This document shows positions 16,034 through 21,119 of a stretch of 24,217 bases of DNA, piece after piece. The notes under the pieces are model-generated. The model had not been told where the DNA came from. It saw nothing but the letters and a program-made list of their open reading frames with translations, and made no database searches. This DNA is from a virus: the IMG/VR virus record IMGVR_UViG_3300046817_001311, positions 1 to 24,217 of that record; one strand, written 5' to 3'. Position 1 is the stretch's first letter, and each line of letters starts with the position of its first letter. The translations under genes were made by a program, and so were the position numbers.

Positions 16034-16253
16034 TGAGGACGAGGCCCTTCACCGCCCACATGGTCGTTTCCTCGAGATGGGTGATGGCCAGGCTCCGCTC
16101 TCGGCTGCCAGGCACCAGGCGCAGGATCACCTCGCCCAAAGCCTTGGCCTCCTCGCGCACCGCCTCGATCAGCTCGATCGTCTCGGTGGAGGGCGTCACA
16201 TTGGTCAGGCTGCGGTTCAGGTTGGCGATCAGGTCTTCGACAGTGGGCTCCAT
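16026..16253 (-). CDS. Acb2/Tad1-like hairpin protein, candidate cyclic-nucleotide sponge (anti-CBASS/anti-Thoeris)
   Basis: The 75-aa product has a short polar N-terminus and two helices separated by a turn: ELIEAVREEAKALGEVILRLVP and then SRERSLAITHLEETTMWAVKGL. The pattern 'E..ALG..I...P.SRERSLA.T.LEE..MWA' is what I recall for the Acb2/Tad1 hairpin family. Acb2 oligomers bind cyclic di-/trinucleotides and block CBASS; Tad1-type proteins bind Thoeris signals. This is the first gene of the leftward operon, with AAAGG 7 nt before ATG 16253. Recognition is from memory of the family pattern; ligand specificity cannot be read. Confidence 0.7.
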   Translation of the reverse strand: MEPTVEDLIANLNRSLTNVTPSTETIELIEAVREEAKALGEVILRLVPGSRERSLAITHLEETTMWAVKGLVLNG

Positions 16254-16276
16254 GGCCTACCTTTCACTCGGGGGAA

Positions 16277-16306
16277 CCAGGAGAGGGACTGTAGTACCCC
16301 TCCTGG
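16277..16306. repeat. Inverted repeat in the divergent region
   Basis: CCAGGAG pairs with CTCCTGG, then one A/A mismatch, then GGG with CCC, around an 8-nt loop ACTGTAGT. There is no T-tract, so an operator is more likely than a terminator. Confidence 0.5.
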
Positions 16307-16391
16307 CTCTACCCCGAGATGGTCCACCACCGGGATGAGACGGTGGTATACCGTGGTCACGCCAGCAACCATGGCTGACTGTAGCCCCTCC
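16287..16391. repeat. Two-copy direct repeat GACTGTAG-(TA)-CCCCTCC
   Basis: GACTGTAG occurs at 16287-16294 and 16377-16384, each followed by CCCCTCC (16297-16303 and 16385-16391). The copies are 90 bp apart and differ by a 2-nt insertion. They could be paired regulator sites in the divergent promoter region. Confidence 0.4.
16326..16347. repeat. Inverted repeat ACCACCG / CGGTGGT
   Basis: A 7-bp perfect inverted repeat with an 8-nt loop, overlapping ACGGT-N5-ACCGT and the palindrome GGTATACC (16345-16352). The nested dyads suggest an operator in the divergent region. Confidence 0.4.
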
Positions 16392-16491
16392 GGACTCACC
16401 ATCCGGACATGGGATCCTCGTAACCGGGAACGGGCAGGTCGAGCTATGCCAGTACGGCGGCTCGGAAACAAGGTGAACGGAGTGCGTGTGA

Positions 16492-16534
16492 GCCGAGCGA
16501 GAATCGGCCGGGAGTCCGGGTGTGGCAACCGGAC
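16492..16534 (+). repeat. Two leader hairpins upstream of the first rightward gene
   Basis: GCCGA (16492-16496) pairs with TCGGC (16504-16508) across a 7-nt loop. GTCCGG (16514-16519) pairs with CCGGAC (16529-16534) across a 9-nt loop. They end 37 bp before ATG 16572 and may fold in its mRNA leader. They do not form a tRNA: no T-arm or acceptor stem is present. Confidence 0.35.
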
Positions 16535-16571
16535 GGGCGTGGTTGTGCGCGTCCCGGATGAAAGGAACCCG

Positions 16572-16793
16572 ATGTCCCTACCCAAGTACGTGACCCTGGC
16601 GGATGGAACGCTGGCCCAGGTGATCCACGACTCTGACGTTCCGATCGACAAGGCCTACCTGCTCAGGCGAGCCGACTGGCCGACACCCGATCCGGCCGAG
16701 TGGATGAAGTGGTGCCTCCACTGCGACCGCTGGCACCCCACGAACTTCTGGGGTCGTGAAGTCCCCGAGTCCCCCAAGATTCCACCGGAATAG
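16572..16793 (+). CDS. 73-aa CxxC protein, first gene of the rightward arm
   Basis: ATG 16572 is preceded by AAAGGA with a 5-nt gap. The frame is open far upstream, but this start is the only one with a Shine-Dalgarno signal. The product (MSLPKYVTLADGTLAQVIHD) contains a WCLHCDRWHP segment with C48, C51 and H55, a partial zinc-knuckle pattern common in small phage regulators. It ends KIPPE, where the final codons and stop are formed by a 13-bp palindromic site. No specific family is recognised. Confidence 0.65.
   Translation: MSLPKYVTLADGTLAQVIHDSDVPIDKAYLLRRADWPTPDPAEWMKWCLHCDRWHPTNFWGREVPESPKIPPE
16779..16791. repeat. 13-bp palindromic site 18
   Basis: Consensus ATTCC-ACC-GGAAT; forms the last codons and first base of the stop of the 73-aa gene. 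Confidence 0.95.
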
Positions 16794-16946
16794 CCGTCAC
16801 CCGCACGGTCGTACTACCTGACCACGTTCAGAATCGCCCCCCGTCCAGGCACATCGCCCTTGAGGCTCGTGCCTTTGGACTCCTCAGTGGTGAGCCTGAG
16901 CCAAGGCTGGTGGAGGTGGCTCAGGACGAGCTTTCGGAGCTGCCAA

Positions 16947-16975
16947 AACTTGGTCAGGCAACTCCTGACCAAGTT
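16947..16975. repeat. Perfect 12-bp inverted repeat, 5-nt loop
   Basis: AACTTGGTCAGG is followed by CAACT and the exact complement CCTGACCAAGTT. No T-tract follows. This is the strongest stem in the gene-free region. Confidence 0.8.
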
Positions 16976-17004
16976 CCTCGCCACTGCCTGCACATACACG
17001 CAGT

Positions 17005-17024
17005 CGATGCACATCAGTGCATCG
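17005..17024. repeat. Perfect 8-bp inverted repeat, 4-nt loop
   Basis: CGATGCAC, loop ATCA, GTGCATCG. It lies 29 bp after the 12-bp hairpin. Confidence 0.7.
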
Positions 17025-17178
17025 GCCGTGGTGCATGCGCTGGTGGTAGCGCACCAGGGTGAAGCCCTCGGGGCGGGCGGCCCACCGACATCGAGGAGGC
17101 TCGCTGCGCTCGCGGTTCCTCGGATTGCTCCTGGTGAAGACTCGCCGTGGGCCGTTCGTAGGACGGCTTGCACCCTTG

Positions 17179-17190
17179 CTGAACGTTCAG
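17179..17190. repeat. 12-bp palindrome CTGAACGTTCAG
   Basis: A perfect palindrome without a loop, so it fits protein dimer binding or intermolecular RNA pairing rather than a hairpin. Confidence 0.5.
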
Positions 17191-17214
17191 TTGGAAGGCT
17201 TCGCACGTGTCTGC

Positions 17215-17238
17215 GCACGAGCCACCGAAGGCTCGTGC
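17215..17238. repeat. Perfect 9-bp inverted repeat, 6-nt loop
   Basis: GCACGAGCC, loop ACCGAA, GGCTCGTGC. Confidence 0.7.
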
Positions 17239-17268
17239 ACCTCGTCGCTCGCTGGCGCTCCTCCTCGT

Positions 17269-17320
17269 GCGGTGATTCCCCGCCGTGGGTCCGAGCTGCG
17301 AAGCGGTTCGGAATCACCGC
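17269..17320. repeat. Long-range 11-bp stem enclosing a small GNRA-like hairpin
   Basis: GCGGTGATTCC (17269-17279) pairs perfectly with GGAATCACCGC (17310-17320). Inside, GCT-GCGA-AGC (17295-17304) would cap a short stem with a GNRA tetraloop if transcribed rightward. Confidence 0.7.
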
Positions 17321-17384
17321 GGTGGATTGTATCCGCGCGCGTTGGGGGGCTGAGCCTCCGTGCGTCAAGCATGACTCTGGCCAC

Positions 17385-17397
17385 ATTCCTTCGGAAT
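17385..17397. repeat. 13-bp palindromic site 19
   Basis: ATTCC-TTC-GGAAT in the hairpin-rich gene-free region, extended to CATTCC/GGAATG. The spacer is atypical, so it may be an RNA stem instead of a family member. Confidence 0.6.
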
Positions 17398-17565
17398 GGC
17401 GCCTGCGGCTTGCCCAGACTCACGCTGGACCCACTGGTCCGGGGTGCTACGACGGGTGAAGTTCGGAGAACGGGTGAGGTCGCAGGCGGGAAGGATGTGG
17501 GGGAGGGGTAGTTGATGATGAGGATGCGGGTCAGGTCGATCCGCTCCAGCCTGAGGAGGCACGAA

Positions 17566-18327
17566 ATGACTGTTATCCGTAGCTCCAACCGACCCGAGGG
17601 CATCGAGGTCGAGGAAGCCAAGCCGAGGTTCGACATCACCCGGTTGACGACGGCGACACCGAAGGTGGACGCGGTGGTGGCCACGCAGTTCCTGGCCCGC
17701 TGGGTCGACGGTTACGTCGGCGCTGACGGTGCCACCGATGCTCACGTCGTCCGCTGGAACGGCGGCGAGGAGGTCGAGGTGGATCAGGCACTGGTCCAGT
17801 TCGGCCGTGAGTTCGTCGTGAAGGACATGGCGCCCCGCACCATGCGTTTCCTGTGGAATCTCGCCCGGGATCGTGAGCGTCAGCTCGGGATGCCGGTGGT
17901 GCTGGCCGAGTCCGACGAGGACCAGTTCCAGTCCGACGCGCCCCACGTGTACTTCGTGGACGTCAGCGACTGGGAGCGCAAGGCGGCGTTCTCGGAGATT
18001 TGCGCCGCTCGGGGCATGACCACCGACGAGCTCGAGGTCATCGCCCTGGTCTACGTCCCCCAGCCCGGTTCGGGGTGGGTGGGCAAGGACGGTCGGAGGC
18101 GGGTCTCACAGCTCGACTCCGACGTCCAGTTCCTGCTGCCCATGGTCGCACCGTTGCGCCAGGGCCAGGGCGAGACGTGGTTCCATCTGGTCCGGCTGTG
18201 CGTGCGCACGCTGTGGGCGGAGGCCAACCGGCCGGTGCGGGACGTGGGCAACGTTCCGCTCGACAGCCTCGACGAGGCAGAGCTGGCCAGCCTGATGGGC
18301 TTGGCCGAAGACGACGAGCCGTTCTGA
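17566..18327 (+). CDS. 253-aa protein with SSB-like acidic C-terminal tip
   Basis: Translation starts at ATG 17566 after GAGGAGG with a 6-nt gap; the more upstream ATGs lack a signal and give an Arg/Met-rich extension. The product shows no catalytic motif I recognise. Its middle (ALVYVPQPGSGWVGKDGRRR, then WFHLVRLCVRTLWAEAN) looks globular. The last ten residues, MGLAEDDEPF, end in the acidic-Pro-Phe pattern used by bacterial SSB to recruit repair and replication partners; the SSB encoded in this window ends NEEPF. I infer a role in phage DNA replication or recombination. A strong terminator follows 8 bp after the stop. Confidence 0.8.
   Translation: MTVIRSSNRPEGIEVEEAKPRFDITRLTTATPKVDAVVATQFLARWVDGYVGADGATDAHVVRWNGGEEVEVDQALVQFGREFVVKDMAPRTMRFLWNLARDRERQLGMPVVLAESDEDQFQSDAPHVYFVDVSDWERKAAFSEICAARGMTTDELEVIALVYVPQPGSGWVGKDGRRRVSQLDSDVQFLLPMVAPLRQGQGETWFHLVRLCVRTLWAEANRPVRDVGNVPLDSLDEAELASLMGLAEDDEPF
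17847..17859. repeat. 13-bp palindromic site 20
   Basis: TTTCC-TGT-GGAAT in the 253-aa gene, read in the third phase as RFLWN. Confidence 0.7.
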
Positions 18328-18334
18328 GGACCCG

Positions 18335-18376
18335 GCCCGGTGGGGGGAGCGACAGCTCCTCCTGCCGGGCTTTCTT
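18335..18376 (+). terminator. Intrinsic terminator after the 253-aa gene
   Basis: GCCCGGTGGGGGGAGC pairs over 16 positions (three G-U) with GCTCCTCCTGCCGGGC across a GACA loop, followed by TTTCTT. Confidence 0.85.
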
Positions 18377-18397
18377 CGCGGGCGGGTCCTGGGTCTC

Positions 18398-18444
18398 GCA
18401 CCCTCCTCCCCTACAGACCCTCCTCAGGCGGGGGAGGGGGGTGC
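18398..18444. repeat. 14-bp inverted repeat between terminator and next gene
   Basis: GCACCCTCCTCCCC (18398-18411) pairs with GGGGAGGGGGGTGC (18431-18444), with one G-U, around a 19-nt loop. There is no T-tract after it on the plus strand. It may act as a leader structure or backup terminator upstream of the 131-aa gene. Confidence 0.5.
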
Positions 18445-18485
18445 CGGGCTCAGGGCCGCCGATACCAAGTGACGAGGAGGACACG

Positions 18486-18881
18486 ATGAAGGCGATCATG
18501 CAGTGGGCTGTCGATGGCCACACCACGACGGTGGACGGCCTCCAGACCCAGGACCACATGGTGGCGCTGCGCTGGCTGGCGCCGCTGCCGATGGACGGCG
18601 ACCGGATCAGGATCGTCGAGGAGGGTGACAAGTTCTGGGACTACGTCTACCGCGATGCCACCGGCTGGCAGCCGGAGGTGCACGGCACCGGCGACGCCTT
18701 CGCCATCACCCACCGCTTCATTCCGCCGGAAACGGTGGAGGCACAGCGGCAGGGGCGGTTGCACCAGGCGCAGTTGGAGACGTTGTCCAACGTCATCAGC
18801 CATCTCCGCTGGAGCGCCCTGGTGGCCTGGACGCTGGCTGTGGTGTTCCTCATCACAACCATCGCTGCGCTCAGTCACTGA
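18486..18881 (+). CDS. 131-aa C-terminally membrane-anchored protein
   Basis: ATG 18486 follows GAGGAGG within the string AGTGACGAGGAGG, which also precedes the 67-aa gene. The soluble part (residues 1-105) is mixed alpha/beta with many Trp and acidic residues. Residues about 108-130 (WSALVAWTLAVVFLITTIAALSH) form one hydrophobic helix ending at the C-terminus, giving a tail-anchored topology with the bulk probably cytoplasmic. Function unknown; membrane-associated superinfection exclusion or host-takeover proteins have this form, but nothing specific supports that. A 13-bp site encodes FIPPET. Confidence 0.75.
   Translation: MKAIMQWAVDGHTTTVDGLQTQDHMVALRWLAPLPMDGDRIRIVEEGDKFWDYVYRDATGWQPEVHGTGDAFAITHRFIPPETVEAQRQGRLHQAQLETLSNVISHLRWSALVAWTLAVVFLITTIAALSH
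18720..18732. repeat. 13-bp palindromic site 21
   Basis: ATTCC-GCC-GGAAA in the 131-aa gene, read as FIPPET. Confidence 0.85.
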
Positions 18882-18886
18882 GAGTT

Positions 18887-18923
18887 CTGAACCCTGTATC
18901 AGCGCAAGCTGTACGGGGTTCAG
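18887..18923 (+). repeat. Long intercistronic hairpin capped by a GCAA tetraloop
   Basis: CTGAACCCTGTA pairs with TACGGGGTTCAG (one G-U). After a single bulged T, CAGC pairs with GCTG around a GCAA (GNRA) loop, giving 16 pairs in all. It lies 5 bp after the 131-aa stop with no T-tract behind it, so an RNA-stability or regulatory hairpin is more likely than a simple terminator. Confidence 0.7.
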
Positions 18924-18951
18924 GCGCGGACCACTACCCGAGGAGGACGAC

Positions 18952-19254
18952 ATGTTTGCTTCAGCCATCGCGGTGGGCATCGCCACCGCGCTCAGCATCA
19001 CGCCGGTGCACCACCACAAGCCACCGGTCAAAGTGGTGGTCTCCCAGGCCTACGTCGATTCCGGCGGAATCACGGACGTGAGCCCGCCCACGCGCATGGA
19101 CGTCGTGATGACGGCCCGCTGGGACGGCAACGTCGTGCCCCGGGCCGAGATCGCCTGGTGCCTCGACTCGGGGGGCGAGCTGATCGCCTACCCGCTGCAC
19201 TGGAACTACCGGCCCCTGCGGGGACGGTTGGTGTGCGAGGGGGTGGACTACTGA
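18952..19254 (+). CDS. 100-aa exported or membrane-tethered small protein
   Basis: ATG 18952 follows GAGGAGG with a 6-nt gap. The N-terminus MFASAIAVGIATALSITPVH is a short hydrophobic, signal-like segment, although it lacks the usual basic N-region. The remainder (VKVVVSQAYVDSGGITDVSPP, MTARWDGNVVPRAEIAWCL, RGRLVCEGVDY) is beta-rich with two cysteines that could pair outside the cytoplasm. No family is recognised. It forms its own cassette between a GNRA hairpin and a terminator. A 13-bp site encodes DSGGIT. Confidence 0.7.
   Translation: MFASAIAVGIATALSITPVHHHKPPVKVVVSQAYVDSGGITDVSPPTRMDVVMTARWDGNVVPRAEIAWCLDSGGELIAYPLHWNYRPLRGRLVCEGVDY
19058..19070. repeat. 13-bp palindromic site 22
   Basis: ATTCC-GGC-GGAAT in the 100-aa gene, read as DSGGI. 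Confidence 0.9.
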
Positions 19255-19299
19255 TGTGAACGATGCAGGCGTGCCCACGCTTCGACAGGCGCCGTGGAT

Positions 19300-19331
19300 G
19301 AGCCCGATGGCCTATGGCTGTCGGGCTCTTT
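19300..19331 (+). terminator. Intrinsic terminator after the 100-aa gene
   Basis: GAGCCCGA pairs with TCGGGCTC, with a smaller GCC/GGC pairing inside the loop, followed by TTT. Confidence 0.6.
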
Positions 19332-19358
19332 CCGCGGACTACTACCAGGGAGGTCAGG

Positions 19359-19574
19359 ATGGACACGATGCTGGGAACGCATGAGGAGGTCTGCACCGAC
19401 GCTCTGGGCGAGGTGCTCGACGAGATCGCCAGCCTGGTCGTCACCACGGCCGTCGACAACTGCATCCCGGTCCACTCGATCACCGAGGTGAGGGGATGGG
19501 TCAGCCAGCCCCGTAACCCGGTGTCGATCATCGACATGAAGGTGGACGGCCTGTGGACGGCGTTCGGGTTGTGA
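19359..19574 (+). CDS. 71-aa protein of unknown function
   Basis: ATG 19359 follows AGGGAGG with a short gap; the longer open frame upstream runs through the terminator and is not used. The product starts MDTMLGTHEEVCTDALGEVLDEIASLVV and is mostly helical and acidic in its first half, ending VSIIDMKVDGLWTAFGL. No motif is recognised. The stop lies 7 bp before a 13-bp site. Confidence 0.65.
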   Translation: MDTMLGTHEEVCTDALGEVLDEIASLVVTTAVDNCIPVHSITEVRGWVSQPRNPVSIIDMKVDGLWTAFGL

Positions 19575-19580
19575 TCGTCG

Positions 19581-19593
19581 ATTCCACCGGAAT
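19581..19593. repeat. 13-bp palindromic site 23, intergenic
   Basis: Consensus ATTCC-ACC-GGAAT, 7 bp after the 71-aa stop and 59 bp before the chosen start of the 53-aa gene. Confidence 0.95.
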
Positions 19594-19651
19594 CACGAGA
19601 GCCAGAGGCCACCTGCTGGGACCGGGGACGGTCCGGCTGGTGGAGGACGTC

Positions 19652-19813
19652 ATGAGATTCGGGGACACCGCCTGGATCACGGACCGGAGGGGAGTGACAT
19701 GGAGCATGGCGCTGTACCTGAGCAACCGCCGCAAGCACCGCAAGGCCTGGCGGTGGCCGGAGGGCACGAAAGCCCTCGTCGCCGACGTGAGGTGGGCGCT
19801 GGCCGGCGGCTGA
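19652..19813 (+). CDS. 53-aa basic, Trp-rich protein
   Basis: ATG 19652 has GGAGG with a 5-nt gap. A GTG at 19571, overlapping the previous stop, would give 80 aa but lacks a good Shine-Dalgarno and would read through the 13-bp site at 19581. The product (MRFGDTAWITDRRGVTW, then LSNRRKHRKAWRWP, then LVADVRWALAGG) is basic with many tryptophans, consistent with nucleic-acid binding. GC3 supports this frame in 19700-19813 over the competing frame that runs into the SLOG gene. Confidence 0.5.
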   Translation: MRFGDTAWITDRRGVTWSMALYLSNRRKHRKAWRWPEGTKALVADVRWALAGG

Positions 19814-20211
19814 TCCTGGTGTCGGGCTCGAGGCTGAAGTTCTGGTCCGAGCCCGACGCGGTGAAGGACCATCTGTGGCACACGCTCGACTGGCTCCGGC
19901 CCGACGCGCTGCTCAACGGCGGCGAGCCGACCGGCCCCGACACGTGGGGCTGGGAATGGGGGGTCGCCAACATCGAGGCCCGCTACAACCAGGTCCAGCG
20001 GGCGGAGTGGACGAAGTACGGAAGGGGGGCGGGGAAGATCAGGAACGGGGCCATGGCCGACAGGGTGGTCAAGGCCAAGGCGGCGGGATGGGCCGTGGAG
20101 GTGCATGTCTGGTGGGACGGACGTTCCACCGGAAGTGCCCACATGCGGGACGTCTCGGCCCGGAGAGGGCTCATGGTCGTGGTGCATGACATGAGTCGGT
20201 ACAGGCAGTGA
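19792..20211 (+). CDS. SLOG-fold protein, DUF2493/YspA-like
   Basis: The product carries the signature of the small DUF2493 branch of the SLOG (YpsA/LOG-like) Rossmann superfamily: first strand RLILVSGSR (residues 6-14), helix, ALLNGGEPTGPD (39-50) and KYGRGAGKIRNGAMAD (75-90), where the RN-x-x-M loop is typical, then EVHVWWDG and GSAHM. These proteins are thought to bind nucleotide-derived ligands; the phage role is unknown. The start is uncertain: GTG 19792 (139 aa, overlapping the previous gene by 22 bp) fits codon use, while ATG 19699 has a better Shine-Dalgarno (GGAGGGG) but gives a Pro/Arg-rich extension with poor GC3. A 13-bp site encodes RSTGS. Confidence 0.75.
   Translation: MGAGRRLILVSGSRLKFWSEPDAVKDHLWHTLDWLRPDALLNGGEPTGPDTWGWEWGVANIEARYNQVQRAEWTKYGRGAGKIRNGAMADRVVKAKAAGWAVEVHVWWDGRSTGSAHMRDVSARRGLMVVVHDMSRYRQ
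20123..20135. repeat. 13-bp palindromic site 24 (variant outer bases)
   Basis: GTTCC-ACC-GGAAG in the SLOG gene, read as RSTGS. The core is intact but the outer pair is G/G. Confidence 0.7.
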
Positions 20212-20372
20212 CTGCACTGGGAGCGGTGATCCTGATTGCCGCTCTCGCAGGGTTCAGAATGTTCAGGAGGCACCAGCGCCGTCGCTGGAGGGGCACACCG
20301 CCCTCATCAACCCAAGGAGCTTTCAGTGGCAAACGGAAACACCATCAGCATCATCGGGAACCTCACCCGTGA
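20208..20372 (+). CDS. Possible 54-aa membrane peptide overlapping the SSB start
   Basis: GTG 20208 overlaps the SLOG stop as GTGA. The frame encodes a hydrophobic helix (TALGAVILIAALAGF) followed by a strongly basic stretch (RMFRRHQRRRWRG), a plausible single-pass membrane peptide. It continues 47 bp into the SSB gene, where it becomes His-rich and unlike protein. There is no clear Shine-Dalgarno. It fills the otherwise empty gap before ssb, but chance cannot be excluded. Confidence 0.35.
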   Translation: MTALGAVILIAALAGFRMFRRHQRRRWRGTPPSSTQGAFSGKRKHHQHHREPHP

Positions 20373-20742
20373 CCCGGAGCTGCGGTTCACCACCAGCGGC
20401 CGGGCCGTCGTCCAGTTGGGCGTGGCCGTCAACGACCGCTACCAGGTCAACGGCGAATGGCAGGAGCGGGTCAACTTCTTCGACGTCACCGCCTGGGCGC
20501 AGCTCGGGGAGAACGTCGCCGCCAGCTTGGTCAAGGGCGACCGGGTGGCCATCCAGGGCCGCCTCGTCTACCGCAACTGGGAGACGGCCGAGGGCGACAA
20601 GCGCTCCAAGGTCGAGCTGACCGCCGACTCGGTGGCGCCCGACATGCGCTTCGCCACCGTCACCATCGAGAAGAACGAGCGGACCAGCTCGGGCGGCGGC
20701 GACGCCACTCCGGCCGAGCTCTACAACGAGGAGCCCTTCTAG
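20326..20742 (+). CDS. ssb: Single-stranded DNA-binding protein
   Basis: The 138-aa product coats single-stranded DNA during phage replication and recombination. GTG 20326 follows AAGGAG with a 6-nt gap and gives the expected start MANGNTISIIGNLTRDPELRF. The OB-fold shows the usual landmarks: GRAVVQLGVAVND, VNFFDVTAWAQLGENVAASL, KGDRVAIQGRL and KVELTADSVAPD. A short Ser/Gly linker leads to the acidic tip YNEEPF, which recruits partner proteins. It is slightly shorter than host SSBs because the linker is short. A UUCG-loop terminator follows immediately. Confidence 0.95.
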   Translation: MANGNTISIIGNLTRDPELRFTTSGRAVVQLGVAVNDRYQVNGEWQERVNFFDVTAWAQLGENVAASLVKGDRVAIQGRLVYRNWETAEGDKRSKVELTADSVAPDMRFATVTIEKNERTSSGGGDATPAELYNEEPF

Positions 20743-20748
20743 CCGGCC

Positions 20749-20777
20749 AGCCCGGGGACTTCGGTCCTCGGGCTTTC
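20749..20777 (+). terminator. Intrinsic terminator with UUCG tetraloop after ssb
   Basis: AGCCCGGGGAC, loop TTCG, GTCCTCGGGCT (one G-U), then a short T run. Confidence 0.85.
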
Positions 20778-20821
20778 GCCGCGGCCCCACAAGGGCATTC
20801 ACACATAGCAACTACAACCGA

Positions 20822-20856
20822 GGCGGCGGGGCGACAAGGCATCGGTCCCCGCCGCC
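20822..20856 (+). repeat. Perfect 10-bp GC hairpin upstream of the 67-aa gene
   Basis: GGCGGCGGGG pairs with CCCCGCCGCC around a 15-nt loop that contains CGA and TCG able to extend pairing. No T-tract follows. It lies between the ssb terminator and the 13-bp site at 20864. Confidence 0.55.
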
Positions 20857-20863
20857 ATGGTCG

Positions 20864-20876
20864 TTTCCACCGGAAA
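20864..20876. repeat. 13-bp palindromic site 25, intergenic
   Basis: TTTCC-ACC-GGAAA between a GC hairpin and the Shine-Dalgarno of the 67-aa gene. Confidence 0.9.
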
Positions 20877-20915
20877 CGCAGTCGGCCTCACGATGCCAGT
20901 GACGAGGAGGCAACC

Positions 20916-21119
20916 ATGCCCGAATATCACGACACCGGCTGGAAGATCAAGCGGCCGTCCGTCGACGAGGAGTACCTGGTGCGCCTGGTCGTGCCCGACG
21001 GCATGAGCCTGCCACCCACGATCGAGCTCGCCTTCGACATTCGCTCCTCCACCAGGGGTGTGTGGACTCCGATCGAGTTGATGGATGGTGATGCCACCAT
21101 CGCCCCGGTGCGGACATGA
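20916..21119 (+). CDS. 67-aa protein of unknown function
   Basis: ATG 20916 follows GAGGAGG within AGTGACGAGGAGG. The product (MPEYHDTGWKIKRPSVDEEYLVRLVVPDG) is beta-rich, about two thirds of the way to a small barrel, ending ATIAPVRT. No family is recognised. Its stop overlaps the next start (ATGA), so it is co-translated with the HELAH-containing protein. Confidence 0.7.
   Translation: MPEYHDTGWKIKRPSVDEEYLVRLVVPDGMSLPPTIELAFDIRSSTRGVWTPIELMDGDATIAPVRT

Larger units (their letters stand above)
16254..16571. promoter_or_regulatory. Divergent control region between leftward virion operon and rightward genes
   Basis: This 318-bp gap separates the minus-strand operon (ATG 16253) from the plus-strand arm (ATG 16572). 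It must hold promoters for both directions, but no -35/-10 pair with good spacing stands out, so none is called. It contains several inverted repeats and a two-copy direct repeat (listed separately). Unusually for this genome it contains no copy of the 13-bp site. The right part is G/C-rich with two short hairpins and may be an mRNA leader. Confidence 0.6.
16794..17565. other. Gene-free, strongly hairpin-rich region (candidate large structured RNA or replication/regulatory region)
   Basis: This 772-bp stretch lacks a convincing gene: both strands have open frames, but their products are Arg/Ser/Cys-rich, lack a Shine-Dalgarno and contradict the GC3 pattern of the neighbours. It contains at least ten inverted repeats in order, many perfect: 16843-16880, 16895-16925, 16947-16975 (12 bp), 17005-17024 (8 bp), 17036-17057, 17092-17122, 17151-17167, 17215-17238 (9 bp), 17269-17320 (11 bp enclosing a GCT-GCGA-AGC hairpin) and 17384-17398. 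Phages are known to carry large ornate RNAs (GOLLD, ROOL); whether this is one, or instead an origin or regulatory region, cannot be decided here. The strand is uncertain. Confidence 0.55.

Noticed and set aside
17179-17190. CTGAACGTTCAG as an actinobacterial LexA/SOS box
   Set aside because: Actinobacterial SOS boxes have GAAC and GTTC separated by four bases; here they abut with no spacer.
17302-17320. tRNA-like T-arm (GCGGT ... ACCGC around TCGGAATC)
   Set aside because: The loop is 8 nt and deviates from TTCGA-type loops, and no acceptor stem, D-arm or anticodon arm can be placed around it.
16814-17511. Overlapping open frames on both strands in the hairpin-rich region
   Set aside because: Their products are Arg/Ser/Cys-rich and unlike proteins, starts lack Shine-Dalgarno signals and codon third positions do not follow the GC3 pattern seen in neighbouring genes.
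19699-19791. N-terminal extension of the SLOG gene from ATG 19699
   Set aside because: Despite a good Shine-Dalgarno, the extension is Pro/Arg-rich with low GC3, while the overlapping frame to 19813 has the normal codon pattern. Kept only as an alternative start.
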